DNA of 64,000 nt from Burkholderiaceae bacterium (GTDB lineage: Bacteria; Pseudomonadota; Gammaproteobacteria; Burkholderiales; Burkholderiaceae_C): contig JACKLM010000003.1 of NCBI GenBank assembly GCA_024235895.1, positions 739,543 through 803,542 on the forward strand, read 5' to 3'. Positions within the stretch are counted from its first letter, which is position 1, and every line of letters starts with the position of its first letter. Position numbers and translations under genes: made by a program. The notes under the pieces are model-generated. The model did no database searches, was not told where the DNA came from, and saw only the letters and a list, made by a program, of their open reading frames with translations. Positions 18,987 to 25,018 of the stretch are shown here, one piece after another.

Positions 18987-19239
18987 ATGGCCGAAGCGAT
19001 CGGAGACTTGCTGATGGAGCACCTGAAAGCCTTGCACAACGAGTTGCGGGACTTCAGGGGCGAGTTTCATAGCGAGACGGAGAACTTCAAGCACCGGGAT
19101 GTCGGCGCTCGAGACGGCGATGATCAATGTCAAGCGAAAAGTCACGGCAGGCGACGAGACCGACGCGCGGCACCAGGTTCAGATTGACCAGATCGTCGAA
19201 CGCATCAGACGGATCGAGAAGCGGCTCGAACTCAGTTGA
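18987..19239 (+). pseudogene. Small coiled-coil protein gene, frameshifted
   Basis: From ATG 18987: MAEAIGDLLMEHLKALHNEL, then RDFRGEFHSETENFKHR. The frame must then change by one base near 19098 to continue as MSALETAMINVKRKVTAGDE and end in RIRRIEKRLELS with a stop at 19237-19239. Joined, this makes an ordinary 80-90-residue helical protein. One indel has broken it; a fresh start at 19099 could still make a 46-residue C-terminal peptide. Confidence 0.6.
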
Positions 19240-19246
19240 GCTGCGC

Positions 19247-19372
19247 ATGCCGGGTGTCGACGTTCGAGCCCTGCCCATCCCGGTGCGCGTTATCGTCGAC
19301 AGCGGTGTGGTGGTCACCATCGGCTCCGTCATCACGGCCAGCAAGATCGACAAGTACGGAGTCGGCGCATGA
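19247..19372 (+). pseudogene. Remnant of a DUF4258-type gene
   Basis: A 41-codon frame whose end, VVVTIGSVITASKIDKYGVG, resembles the C-terminal strand of small DUF4258 proteins. The body of the domain is absent. It overlaps the following DUF2283-like frame by ATGA, the arrangement expected for a toxin-antitoxin-like DUF4258/DUF2283 pair. Confidence 0.4.
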
Positions 19373-19488
19373 AGATCGACTACGACCCCAAGGCAGACGC
19401 GATGGATATCCGGCTGGCCGCCGGCCAGGTGGGGCCGATAGCGACGAGGTCAGGCCCGGCGCGGTGCTCGATGCCCCCGCACCAATGA
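19369..19488 (+). pseudogene. DUF2283 protein gene, frameshifted
   Basis: Starts with the DUF2283 signature MKIDYDPKADAMDIRLAAGQ. It then loses the frame in a G-run (GTGGGGCC). The expected continuation ADSDEVRPGAVLD is present in another frame at about 19433-19475. No complete domain can be made. DUF2283 proteins commonly pair with DUF4258 proteins. Confidence 0.65.
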
Positions 19489-19593
19489 TGCTGCTCTCCG
19501 AGGCCTCCGTCCAGGCCCCGCCAGCACCGGCATCGCCGCCGCCGGCGAACATTCGGGCGCGGCGACTCCGGACCCGCCGCCAGGCGTCGATGG
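19482..19593. repeat. 112-bp duplicated segment, copy 1 (XRE-like HTH fragment)
   Basis: Gap-free match to 21132-21243 with 14 mismatches (about 87% by hand). In the plus frame it encodes ANIRARRLRTRRQASMD, the first helix of an XRE-like helix-turn-helix. The copy at 21 kb continues into the rest of the motif; this one is cut and abuts the YoeB remnant. Confidence 0.65.
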
Positions 19594-19609
19594 ATTTGCG
19601 GGGGACGAG

Positions 19610-19640
19610 CGTGGCGGGAAAAGACGATCTCCCAGGTCAC
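19610..19640 (-). pseudogene. Truncated YoeB toxin gene, copy 1
   Basis: Starts at a GTG overlapping the stop of yefM copy 1 and reads VTWEIVFSRH, the exact beginning of a YoeB/Txe-type RNase. It is replaced after ten codons by the XRE fragment at 19593. The toxin is gone while its antitoxin is intact. Confidence 0.7.
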
Positions 19641-19879
19641 CAGGCAACCTTCTTCGCGCTCCTCGAAAGTGGCTCGGCCATGCCTTGTTTGATGGACTCC
19701 CGCATGCCGGGCACCGAGAGAAGATGCAGCGTCTCCTGAATCGCTTGCCAGTCCTCGGCCGCGAGCAGCACGGCACTCGTCCGCTTGCCGAGAATGTGGA
19801 TCGGCTGATGCGACTCGGAGGCCTGATCGATGAGGCGATAAAGATTCGCTCTGGCTTCGCTTGCGGTCAGGGTCGTCAT
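19637..19879 (-). CDS. YefM/Phd-family antitoxin, copy 1
   Basis: An 80-residue antitoxin: MTTLTASEARANLYRLIDQA, SESHQPIHILGKRTSAVLLA and LHLLSVPGMRESIKQGMAEP. It is a complete YefM, with N-terminal DNA-binding Phd fold and C-terminal toxin-binding helix. It differs from copy 2 (21868-22110) at about ten positions. Its toxin is reduced to ten codons, so it is an orphan that may still neutralise a related YoeB in trans. The upstream palindrome GACGTACGTC (19915-19924) is a candidate operator. Confidence 0.85.
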   Translation of the reverse strand: MTTLTASEARANLYRLIDQASESHQPIHILGKRTSAVLLAAEDWQAIQETLHLLSVPGMRESIKQGMAEPLSRSAKKVAW

Positions 19880-19933
19880 CGGGCCTCCGGTTCTAAGCTG
19901 ACAGCGTACGCCGTGACGTACGTCGCGTCAAAG

Positions 19934-20140
19934 TCAAAAAGCTTCCAAGTGGGACTTTGCGTCGTCAAGGACTTGAACCGCAAGCTCGCGGCTCACGGAG
20001 GGAAAGTCCTCGAGGAAGACTTCAAGCGGATCGCCGGCTTCGAGGTGCTCGAACAGGATGCGTACCGGAACCCGGGTTCCAACGAAGACAGGTGTGTCTC
20101 CGAGGATCTCGGGGTCGGAGATGACGCGCGTGGAATTCAT
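19934..20140 (-). CDS. DUF433-family antitoxin-like protein
   Basis: A complete 68-residue DUF433 protein (MNSTRVISDPEILGDTPVFV, then GTRVPVRILFEHLEAGDPLE). It has the conserved G-x-P-x-x-x-G-T-R motif and the winged-helix-like body. DUF433 genes usually precede a DUF5615/PIN-like toxin gene. Here the downstream space (minus strand) is only about 55 nt before yefM copy 1 and holds no toxin, so it is an orphan. Confidence 0.8.
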   Translation of the reverse strand: MNSTRVISDPEILGDTPVFVGTRVPVRILFEHLEAGDPLEVFLEDFPSVSRELAVQVLDDAKSHLEAF

Positions 20141-20211
20141 GCTGCGCTCCCGGGTGGGATGCCGGGTTTTAGCGCTGCGGGCTCCAGCGCACTGCACTTC
20201 TATCCCGACCA

Positions 20212-20505
20212 TCAGGGAACGTGCGTGGCGAGCCACTCCCTCAATGCCGCGTTCATTCGAGTCTGCCAGCCCGGGCCACGGCGCTTGAAGGCGTCAAGAA
20301 CATCGGGATCAAGCCTAATGTTTACGTGCTGCTTCGGAGCAGCAAGAGCCGGTCTGCCACGTCGTGGCGCAACCAAGTCGACTGTTGCTGCCTTCCCGAT
20401 CAGGCCTGGCAGAACCTCGGACGCTGGCTTAGCTCGCGCGAACCACTCGTCGGTGAGTTCAGGGGACTCTTTGTCTATGAGCTCGGGGTTACGCTTGCGC
20501 TTCAT
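20212..20505 (-). CDS. brnA: BrnA-type antitoxin (DUF4415)
   Basis: A 97-residue antitoxin with charged N-terminus (MKRKRNPELIDKESPELTDE) and the BrnA ribbon-helix-helix core KQHVNIRLDPDVLDAFKRRG followed by GWQTRMNAALREWLA. It binds BrnT and represses the operon. It overlaps brnT by 17 nt in the usual toxin-first order. Complete. Confidence 0.88.
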   Translation of the reverse strand: MKRKRNPELIDKESPELTDEWFARAKPASEVLPGLIGKAATVDLVAPRRGRPALAAPKQHVNIRLDPDVLDAFKRRGPGWQTRMNAALREWLATHVP

Positions 20506-20758
20506 ACCTTGCTTCCTCTCGCTTGTTGGCCTTCCGCAGGCTGATCACATGAAGTGCAGGTGGCCTCGGGGTAAAGAGAACCACATGAAGCCGCTCACCT
20601 ATGAAACCCACGGCCTGAAACCTCCGCTCGCCATAGTCCTTCCGCAGGTCTTCCGCCACCAGCGCCGTAGCCCAGTCAAGTCGCAGAGCCATCCTGAAGG
20701 GTATGCCTCGCTCCGCGAGGTTCCTCGCGTTCTTGGTTGGGTCAAAGGTGATGAGCAT
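20489..20758 (-). CDS. brnT: BrnT-family ribonuclease toxin
   Basis: An 89-residue RelE-like RNase: MLITFDPTKNARNLAERGIP, then FRMALRLDWATALVAEDLRK, YGERRFQAVGFIGERLHVVL and ISLRKANKREEARYEAQ. The D-P-x-K-N-x-x-N-x-x-x-R-G-I motif, the R at YGERRF and the final I-S-x-R-K-A-N-x-R-E are the BrnT family hallmarks, all present. Predicted active and neutralised by brnA. Intact pair in an otherwise decayed region. Confidence 0.9.
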   Translation of the reverse strand: MLITFDPTKNARNLAERGIPFRMALRLDWATALVAEDLRKDYGERRFQAVGFIGERLHVVLFTPRPPALHVISLRKANKREEARYEAQA

Positions 20759-20765
20759 CACCTTT

Positions 20766-20782
20766 ATTGTACCCACAACAAT
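20766..20782 (-). promoter_or_regulatory. Possible brnTA promoter/operator
   Basis: ATTGT, 7 bases, ACAAT just upstream of brnT. Read on the minus strand it includes GTACAATAAAGG, which offers a TACAAT -10 hexamer. Suitable for autoregulation by BrnA. Confidence 0.45.
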
Positions 20783-21131
20783 GCTGGCGCTGCAACGCTG
20801 ATGCCAACTTCCGAGAGGAGCCCGGTGCGGGAAAGCCGCACGCCGGGATCTGCGCGGGGGCCGGGAAGCAATTAGACTGAAGTTCCCCCGCCGCCGACCC
20901 GAATTCCCCTGATCCATCAACCACTTGCGATGGATTGCGGGGGCTGGCTTCTGACTACGGCTGGATGGCCTGGATCAGGGCCCGCGCGCGCTGCTGGGGT
21001 GCGCTGGCGGTGGTCAGCAACTCGAAGGTTGGCGCGTTCTCGCCTGCGCTGGGCGTTCGACAGGTGTTGCGCACCAGGATGGACAGATCGGCCATCAAGG
21101 TGGCCCCCCGCACCGATAGCCCGCACGAGAC
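20783..21131. other. No intact gene
   Basis: About 350 bases without a recognised gene. On the minus strand a frame reads MADLSILVRNTCRTPSAGEN, then FELLTTASAPQQRARALIQA, ending near 20955; I do not recognise it. Its end immediately precedes brnT's promoter region. It may be another decayed cassette. Confidence 0.3.
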
Positions 21132-21134
21132 CCA

Positions 21135-21350
21135 ATGATGCGGCCCTCCAAGGCCTCCGTCCCGGCCCCGCCAGGACCGGCGCCGCTGCCGGCGGCGAAC
21201 ATTCAGGCGCGGTGGATCCGGACCAGCCGCCAGGCGTCGATGGCGCAGCCGGCGCTGGCCGATGCCGCCGGGGTGCACGTCAACCCGATCGAGCGCGGCG
21301 AGGCGGGGGTGGCGCAATTCAGGCTGGCCAGCCAAGGAAGCATTCGATGA
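21135..21350 (+). pseudogene. XRE-like HTH remnant (second copy of the duplicated segment)
   Basis: A 71-codon frame whose middle, ANIQARWIRTSRQASMAQPA then LADAAGVHVNPIERGEAG, resembles an XRE helix-turn-helix. The N-terminus is low-complexity and the C-terminus short. 21132-21243 duplicates 19482-19593. It overlaps the next gene by ATGA. More likely a decayed regulator than an active one. Confidence 0.45.
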
Positions 21351-21589
21351 CCACTGTGCAAATCGACCTGCCCGACGAGCTGGCCCAGAAGGCAGCCAGC
21401 GCGGGGCTGCTTTCGGCCGAGGCGATGGAGGCGATGCTGCGCGAGCAGCTGCGCCGCCGTGCCGGCGAGGTGCTGCAGGCGATGTGGCAGCGCGGGCCCC
21501 AGGAGGAACTCATGCCCGGGGTTGAGCAGGAGATCGTCGAGGAGGTGCGCAAGCTGCGCGCCGAGCGGCGGCTGCGCGGGGCGAGCTGA
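21347..21589 (+). CDS. VapB-like antitoxin partnered with a PIN toxin
   Basis: An 80-residue antitoxin: MTTVQIDLPDELAQKAASAG, LLSAEAMEAMLREQLRRRAG and a C-terminal acidic/basic tail VEQEIVEEVRKLRAERRLRG. The IDLPDELAQKA start suits a ribbon-helix-helix fold. The ATGA overlap with a following PIN gene is the usual pair layout. That toxin is truncated, so this is another orphan antitoxin. Confidence 0.75.
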   Translation: MTTVQIDLPDELAQKAASAGLLSAEAMEAMLREQLRRRAGEVLQAMWQRGPQEELMPGVEQEIVEEVRKLRAERRLRGAS

Positions 21590-21735
21590 TGACGGGTTCA
21601 GCGCCGCAGCCGCTGCGGCTGGTGCTCGATACGAACGTCGTCGTGGCCGCGAACCAAGAGGGTCAGGTCTCAAACCGTAGGCTGCCCGAGCTACGGGATT
21701 ACGCGCCGGCCAAGTCACCGACTGTCTTCTCGTAG
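21589..21735 (+). pseudogene. PIN-domain toxin gene truncated by repeat insertion
   Basis: Reads MTGSAPQPLRLVLDTNVVVA and then, directly after AAN, enters the AGAGGGTCAGGTCT repeat and a meaningless tail ending at 21735. Only the first beta strand with the first catalytic Asp (LDTN) remains; the rest of the PIN fold is absent. Cannot be active. Confidence 0.8.
21657..21701. repeat. Copy C of the GGTCAGGTCT repeat, with hairpin
   Basis: AGAGGGTCAGGTCTCAAACC and the following bases match the first part of repeats A and B. It continues with CCGTAG, 10 bases, CTACGG, a small hairpin. It lies exactly at the point where the plus-strand PIN toxin and the minus-strand YoeB toxin both stop making sense, so it marks a recombination junction. 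Confidence 0.7.
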
Positions 21736-21871
21736 GGCGAAGGTTTCTGGAACGGATCTTCGGCGGGTCGGCCAGGAACGCATGAGCCGTGGTCTTCAAG
21801 CCGGCGGCGGTGAGCTTCTTGGCGTCCGTTACTTCGTGGCGGGAAAAGACGATCTCCCAGGGGTAGGTCAC
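21699..21871 (-). pseudogene. YoeB toxin gene, frameshifted and truncated, copy 2
   Basis: Starts at GTG overlapping the yefM copy 2 stop: VTYPWEIVFSRHEVTDAKKL, then TAAGLKTTAHAFLADPP. A frame change near 21770 is needed to reach DPFQKPSPYEKTVGDLAGA, after which a TAA at 21699-21701 ends the frame at repeat C. The C-terminal half with the catalytic His/Tyr (around YSRRINIQHRL in intact YoeB) is missing. Inactive. Confidence 0.8.
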
Positions 21872-22110
21872 CAGGCAACCCTCTTCGCGCTCCTCGAAAG
21901 AGGCGCGGCCATGCCTCGCTTGATGGACTCCCGCATGCCGGGCACCGAGAGAAGTTGCAGCGTCTCCTGGATCGCTTGCCAGTCCTGCGCCGCGAGCAGG
22001 ACGGCGCTCGTCCGCTTGCCGCGAATGTGGATCGGCCGATGCGACTCGGACGCCCGATCGATCAGGTGATACAGATTCGCTCTGGCTTCGCTTGCGGTCA
22101 GGGTCGTCAT
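21868..22110 (-). CDS. YefM/Phd-family antitoxin, copy 2
   Basis: An 80-residue paralogue of the antitoxin at 19637-19879 (MTTLTASEARANLYHLIDRA, RPIHIRGKRTSAVLLAAQDW). The duplication covers the coding region plus the upstream promoter segment (about 21835-22169 against 19610-19938). Complete; its YoeB partner is truncated. Confidence 0.85.
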   Translation of the reverse strand: MTTLTASEARANLYHLIDRASESHRPIHIRGKRTSAVLLAAQDWQAIQETLQLLSVPGMRESIKRGMAAPLSRSAKRVAW

Positions 22111-22380
22111 CGGGCCCCCGGTTCGGAGCTGGCAACGTAGGGCTTGGCGTACGTCGCGTCAAGTCAAAGCCGTACCTGGGTCGTGGGAGCGGGGGCGGGA
22201 CGAGGGCCAGCAGGGACGGGGGTCGTAGATCTCGAGCCGCTTCGAAGACGAGGGTGAGGTCTGGCGATTCTCCTGCCGCGGAGGGTCTCCTATGCCTTGC
22301 CGTCAGTCGGAATGCGTGACAGGGATCCGACTGCCTTTTGTGGGTAAACTTGACCGCTGCATTTCCGGTTGGAGCTCGCC

Positions 22381-22641
22381 ATGACGACAACGGCGACGGT
22401 CAGCGGCAAGGGGCAGGTGACGCTGCCCAAACCGCTTCGGGATCGGCTGGGCATCCGGCCGGGGTCACGCCTGGAGTTCGCCGTGGGGGAGGGCGGCGTG
22501 TTGCAGGTCAGGCTGCTCGCCGAGGGGTCGGCAGGCTTGGCCGGCTTGCTGGCGCGGCCGGGCCAGGCGGCTCGTTCGCTGAGCGACCACGACGCCGCCA
22601 TCACCGAGACCGTGCGCGCGCGGGCGAAAGGGCGGCGGTGA
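22381..22641 (+). CDS. vapB: AbrB/SpoVT-type antitoxin (VapB)
   Basis: An 86-residue swapped-hairpin AbrB protein: MTTTATVSGKGQVTLPKPLR, then DRLGIRPGSRLEFAVGEGGV. The VSGKGQVTLPKPLRDRLGI signature is exact. The C-terminal tail binds the PIN toxin. The ATG at 22381 was chosen because the beta hairpin starts there; an in-frame TTG lies 12 nt upstream. It overlaps the toxin gene by 4 nt. Confidence 0.88.
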   Translation: MTTTATVSGKGQVTLPKPLRDRLGIRPGSRLEFAVGEGGVLQVRLLAEGSAGLAGLLARPGQAARSLSDHDAAITETVRARAKGRR

Positions 22642-23033
22642 TCGCCGTCGACACCAACGTCCTGGTGCGCCTCTTCGTCGCCGACGAGCCTTCGCAGGCC
22701 GCCAAGGCGCGCCGCGTCTTCGACGAGGCGGCCGAAGGCGGTGCCCGTGTGTGGGTCGGGGATACGGTGCTCGTCGAGCTGGCCTGGACGCTGAGCCGGG
22801 CGTATGCGCTCGATCGCCGCGATATCGTCAAGGCGCTGCGGGCGCTGGCCTCGCACGCCACCGTGCTGCTGGAGTCGCCCGCCGCCGTGCGCGCGGCGAC
22901 CGACGCGTTCGAACAAGGGCCGGCGGACTTCGCCGATTGCCTGCTGAGCATGAGGGCCGCCGCGGCCGGCTGCGACCGGCTCGCCACCTTCGACCGCGGC
23001 ATGAAGGGGCTGCCTGGGGTGACCGTGCGGTAG
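22638..23033 (+). CDS. vapC: PIN-domain ribonuclease toxin
   Basis: A 131-residue PIN protein starting at GTG inside the vapB stop: VIAVDTNVLVRLFVADEPSQ. The catalytic acids are in AVDTN, VLVELAWTLSRAYAL (Glu), ADFADCLLSMRA (Asp) and LATFDRGMKGLPGV (Asp). All four are present, so it is predicted active. Cognate antitoxin is the AbrB protein upstream. Confidence 0.9.
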   Translation: MIAVDTNVLVRLFVADEPSQAAKARRVFDEAAEGGARVWVGDTVLVELAWTLSRAYALDRRDIVKALRALASHATVLLESPAAVRAATDAFEQGPADFADCLLSMRAAAAGCDRLATFDRGMKGLPGVTVR

Positions 23034-23170
23034 CTGCTGGGCCTATTGCAGGGATCTGGGCAGCCGGGATTGCCGCCTCGAGATGCCGGCGGTCCAGATG
23101 CACAACGCGCTGTCGAGAGGCGGCGGGCCACGGCCGACACATCTACAGCGTCCCGGCGGAGACTTGAAGA

Positions 23171-23188
23171 TAAGGCGAAGTCGCCTTA
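23171..23188 (+). promoter_or_regulatory. 18-bp perfect palindrome, vapBC operator
   Basis: TAAGGCGAAGTCGCCTTA: two 8-bp arms around AG, ending 31 nt before the vapB ATG at 23220. A perfect palindrome in this position is what an AbrB-type antitoxin dimer would bind. Confidence 0.7.
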
Positions 23189-23219
23189 CCATTCGACCGT
23201 GCCTTGTAGGGGATCGACG

Positions 23220-23471
23220 ATGGCGACGCTGACCGTGACGTCCAGGGGACAAGTGACCTTCCGCAAGGAGGTGCTGCAACACCTCGGCATCAAGCCTGGC
23301 GACAAGATCGAGCTGGACTTGCTGCCCGACGGCAGGGGGGTGCTCAAGGCTGCGCGGCCTGGCGGGTCGATCAGTTCGTTCGTCGGGCTTCTGGCGGGTC
23401 GCAGCAAGAAGGTGGCCACCATCGCAGAGATCAGCGATGCGGCGGCTCGGGGCTGGGCTGGCAAGAAGTGA
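23220..23471 (+). CDS. vapB: AbrB/SpoVT-type antitoxin (VapB), second
   Basis: An 83-residue AbrB protein: MATLTVTSRGQVTFRKEVLQ, then HLGIKPGDKIELDLLPDGRG. It has the same fold as the antitoxin at 22381 but only distant sequence, so the two pairs were acquired separately rather than duplicated here. The tail (SISSFVGLLAGRSKKVATIA) is the likely toxin-binding part. Overlaps vapC by 4 nt. Confidence 0.87.
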   Translation: MATLTVTSRGQVTFRKEVLQHLGIKPGDKIELDLLPDGRGVLKAARPGGSISSFVGLLAGRSKKVATIAEISDAAARGWAGKK

Positions 23472-23863
23472 AGGTCAGCGTCGACACCAACGTGCTTGTC
23501 CGCGCGGTGATGGGCGACGATGCTGCCCAGGCGCGGGTGGCAGCCAGGGTTCTGACCGACGCCTCGCTGGTCGGAGTCGCCTTGCCCTGCCTGTGCGAGT
23601 TCGTGTGGGTGTTGCGCAAGGTCTACGGGCTGCAGACGGACGACATCGCGGGCGCGATCCGTACGCTGCTGAACGCAGCCAATGTTCAGGTCAACAGGCC
23701 GGCAGTCGACGCTGGCCTGGCGGTGCTGGAAGCGGGTGGCGATTTCGCCGACGGCGTCATCGCGTACGAAGGCAGCTGGTTGGGCGGCGAGACGTTCGTG
23801 TCGTTCGACAAGCAGGCGGTTGCTTTGCTTGCGTCGACTGGCCAAGCTGCACGGTTGCTTTGA
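23468..23863 (+). CDS. vapC: PIN-domain ribonuclease toxin, second
   Basis: A 131-residue PIN protein beginning with GTG: VKVSVDTNVLVRAVMGDDAA. Catalytic acids: SVDTN, LCEFVWVLRKVYGL (Glu), GDFADGVIAYEG (Asp) and FVSFDKQAVALL (Asp). Complete and predicted active, with the preceding AbrB antitoxin. It stops 26 nt before repeat B. Confidence 0.9.
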   Translation: MKVSVDTNVLVRAVMGDDAAQARVAARVLTDASLVGVALPCLCEFVWVLRKVYGLQTDDIAGAIRTLLNAANVQVNRPAVDAGLAVLEAGGDFADGVIAYEGSWLGGETFVSFDKQAVALLASTGQAARLL

Positions 23864-23889
23864 GGCGTTGGTTCGGGGTCGAGGGGTTC

Positions 23890-24018
23890 AGAGGGTCAGG
23901 TCTTAAATCGTAAGTCGCCCCAGCTTTTTCGGCTGCACGCTCGCCCCATTCAGCCGGCTCACCTCCTGGTTGGGCGTGTCGTTCTCGACGATGTGCTCGA
24001 CCTTTGCAAGAGGCCATC
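23890..24018. repeat. 129-bp direct repeat, copy B
   Basis: Partner of 18195-18323 (10 mismatches, no gaps). On the minus strand it encodes HIVENDTPNQEVSRLNGA. 23941-23995 matches the 3' part of the dehydrogenase gene at 26002-26056 with 9 mismatches in 55 bases. A and B enclose about 5.6 kb of TA genes. Confidence 0.8.
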
Positions 24019-24053
24019 TCTGCCGTTACCGACTGGCTAGGCCTGAGTGCGCG

Positions 24054-24464
24054 TCAGGGCAGAAAGTCCTCCAGCCTCCGGCCACAGCGAAGTCCGTCGA
24101 CATGCGCGAAGTGCGCATCCCGTGTCAACAGCCCGGCGCCATGCTCGAGCGCACTGGCAGCGATCCACAGGTCGTTGGTCGGGATGGGTCTGCCCTTGCG
24201 GCGCAGGCCGGTGTAGACGAGTGCATAGCTGTCGGCGGTCTGCGCCGTGACGGCGACCACTCGGACTCGCGGCGAGTCCAGGAACCGGGCGAGCTCGGCG
24301 CGGTTATCCGACTCGCGCGTCCCGGCGGCAAAACCGCTGAGCAGTTCGCCCAGGACGACGCTGTTGAGCATGATCGCCTCGGCGTAGGCGAGCGTCTCGA
24401 CCACCGCCTCATCGCCGAACATGAAGTCGGCGTAGGCATTCGTGTCGACCAGGATCGGCCGCAT
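24054..24464 (-). CDS. vapC: PIN-domain ribonuclease toxin, third
   Basis: A 136-residue PIN protein: MRPILVDTNAYADFMFGDEA. Catalytic acids in LVDTNAYADF (two Asp), LGELLSGFAAG (Glu), TNDLWIAASALEHGA (Asp) and LLTRDAHFAHVDGL (Asp). This form, with IPTNDLWIAA and RDxHF, belongs to the VapC group close to known initiator-tRNA or rRNA cutters; the target here is unknown. Encoded 3 nt after its antitoxin on the minus strand. Confidence 0.92.
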   Translation of the reverse strand: MRPILVDTNAYADFMFGDEAVVETLAYAEAIMLNSVVLGELLSGFAAGTRESDNRAELARFLDSPRVRVVAVTAQTADSYALVYTGLRRKGRPIPTNDLWIAASALEHGAGLLTRDAHFAHVDGLRCGRRLEDFLP

Positions 24465-24467
24465 CGA

Positions 24468-24728
24468 CTACTTCCACAGATCGGCGTCGATCTTCGAGAA
24501 TCCCGACGTGGCCGCGTCGAAGTCGGCGCCGTCCTGCTTCTGCCAACAGCCGGCGAGCGCGTCCAGGTCGTCGTGGCGGGCCCTTTCAGGCTTGGAGGGA
24601 CGCAGGCCGAGCGCCTGCTCGACCAGCCGCAGCACCACCGCGTTGACGCTGGAGTCTTCCTCGACCGCTCGGCGCTTGAGCGCTGCGAGTGCCTTGGCAT
24701 CCAGGCCCCGGATACTGAGATTGCCCAT
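24468..24728 (-). CDS. vapB: FitA-like ribbon-helix-helix antitoxin (VapB)
   Basis: An 86-residue antitoxin: MGNLSIRGLDAKALAALKRR, then AVEEDSSVNAVVLRLVEQAL. The N-terminal 45 residues make the ribbon-helix-helix. The C-terminus (FDAATSGFSKIDADLWK) is the toxin-binding tail, with the typical final D-x-D-L-W-K. Complete pair with the downstream PIN toxin. Likely controlled through the inverted repeat at 24736-24774. Confidence 0.88.
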   Translation of the reverse strand: MGNLSIRGLDAKALAALKRRAVEEDSSVNAVVLRLVEQALGLRPSKPERARHDDLDALAGCWQKQDGADFDAATSGFSKIDADLWK

Positions 24729-24735
24729 GATGACA

Positions 24736-24774
24736 GCTCTGATGTCAAAGTGAACGTATTCATGCTATCAGAGC
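24736..24774 (-). promoter_or_regulatory. Spaced inverted repeat before vapBC
   Basis: GCTCTGAT at 24736-24743 and ATCAGAGC at 24767-24774, perfect 8-bp arms 23 bases apart, immediately upstream of the vapB start. The AT-rich spacer is a likely promoter core. FitA/VapB complexes bind two such half-sites. Confidence 0.6.
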
Positions 24775-25018
24775 CGGTGATCCTCCCCTGATCAGTCGGT
24801 AAGACGGGCTCGCGTTCATCGCTGCGTTGCGCCGCGGCATCGCAAGACCGAGGCTGCGAGCCGCGGTCGCTGGCGGCAGAATGCGGTTGTGTTGCCTGGC
24901 GGTGTTTCTGGGCATCGCCAAGTGACGTAGTGGATTGACGTCCGGCAGCGACAGGCTGCGCCTGGCGCGATCCCGCAGACAGGGCCACCGCGCCACGACG
25001 TGCAGCGCTGCGTCAGCC

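Noticed and set aside
20935..21138. A 67-codon plus-strand frame between brnT and the XRE remnant
   Set aside because: No recognisable domain and no ribosome site; composition does not separate it from chance.
18195..24018. Integron-like cassette array with attC sites
   Set aside because: The recurring elements lack the GTTRRRY/RYYYAAC core sites, several cassettes point in opposite directions, and no integrase is present.
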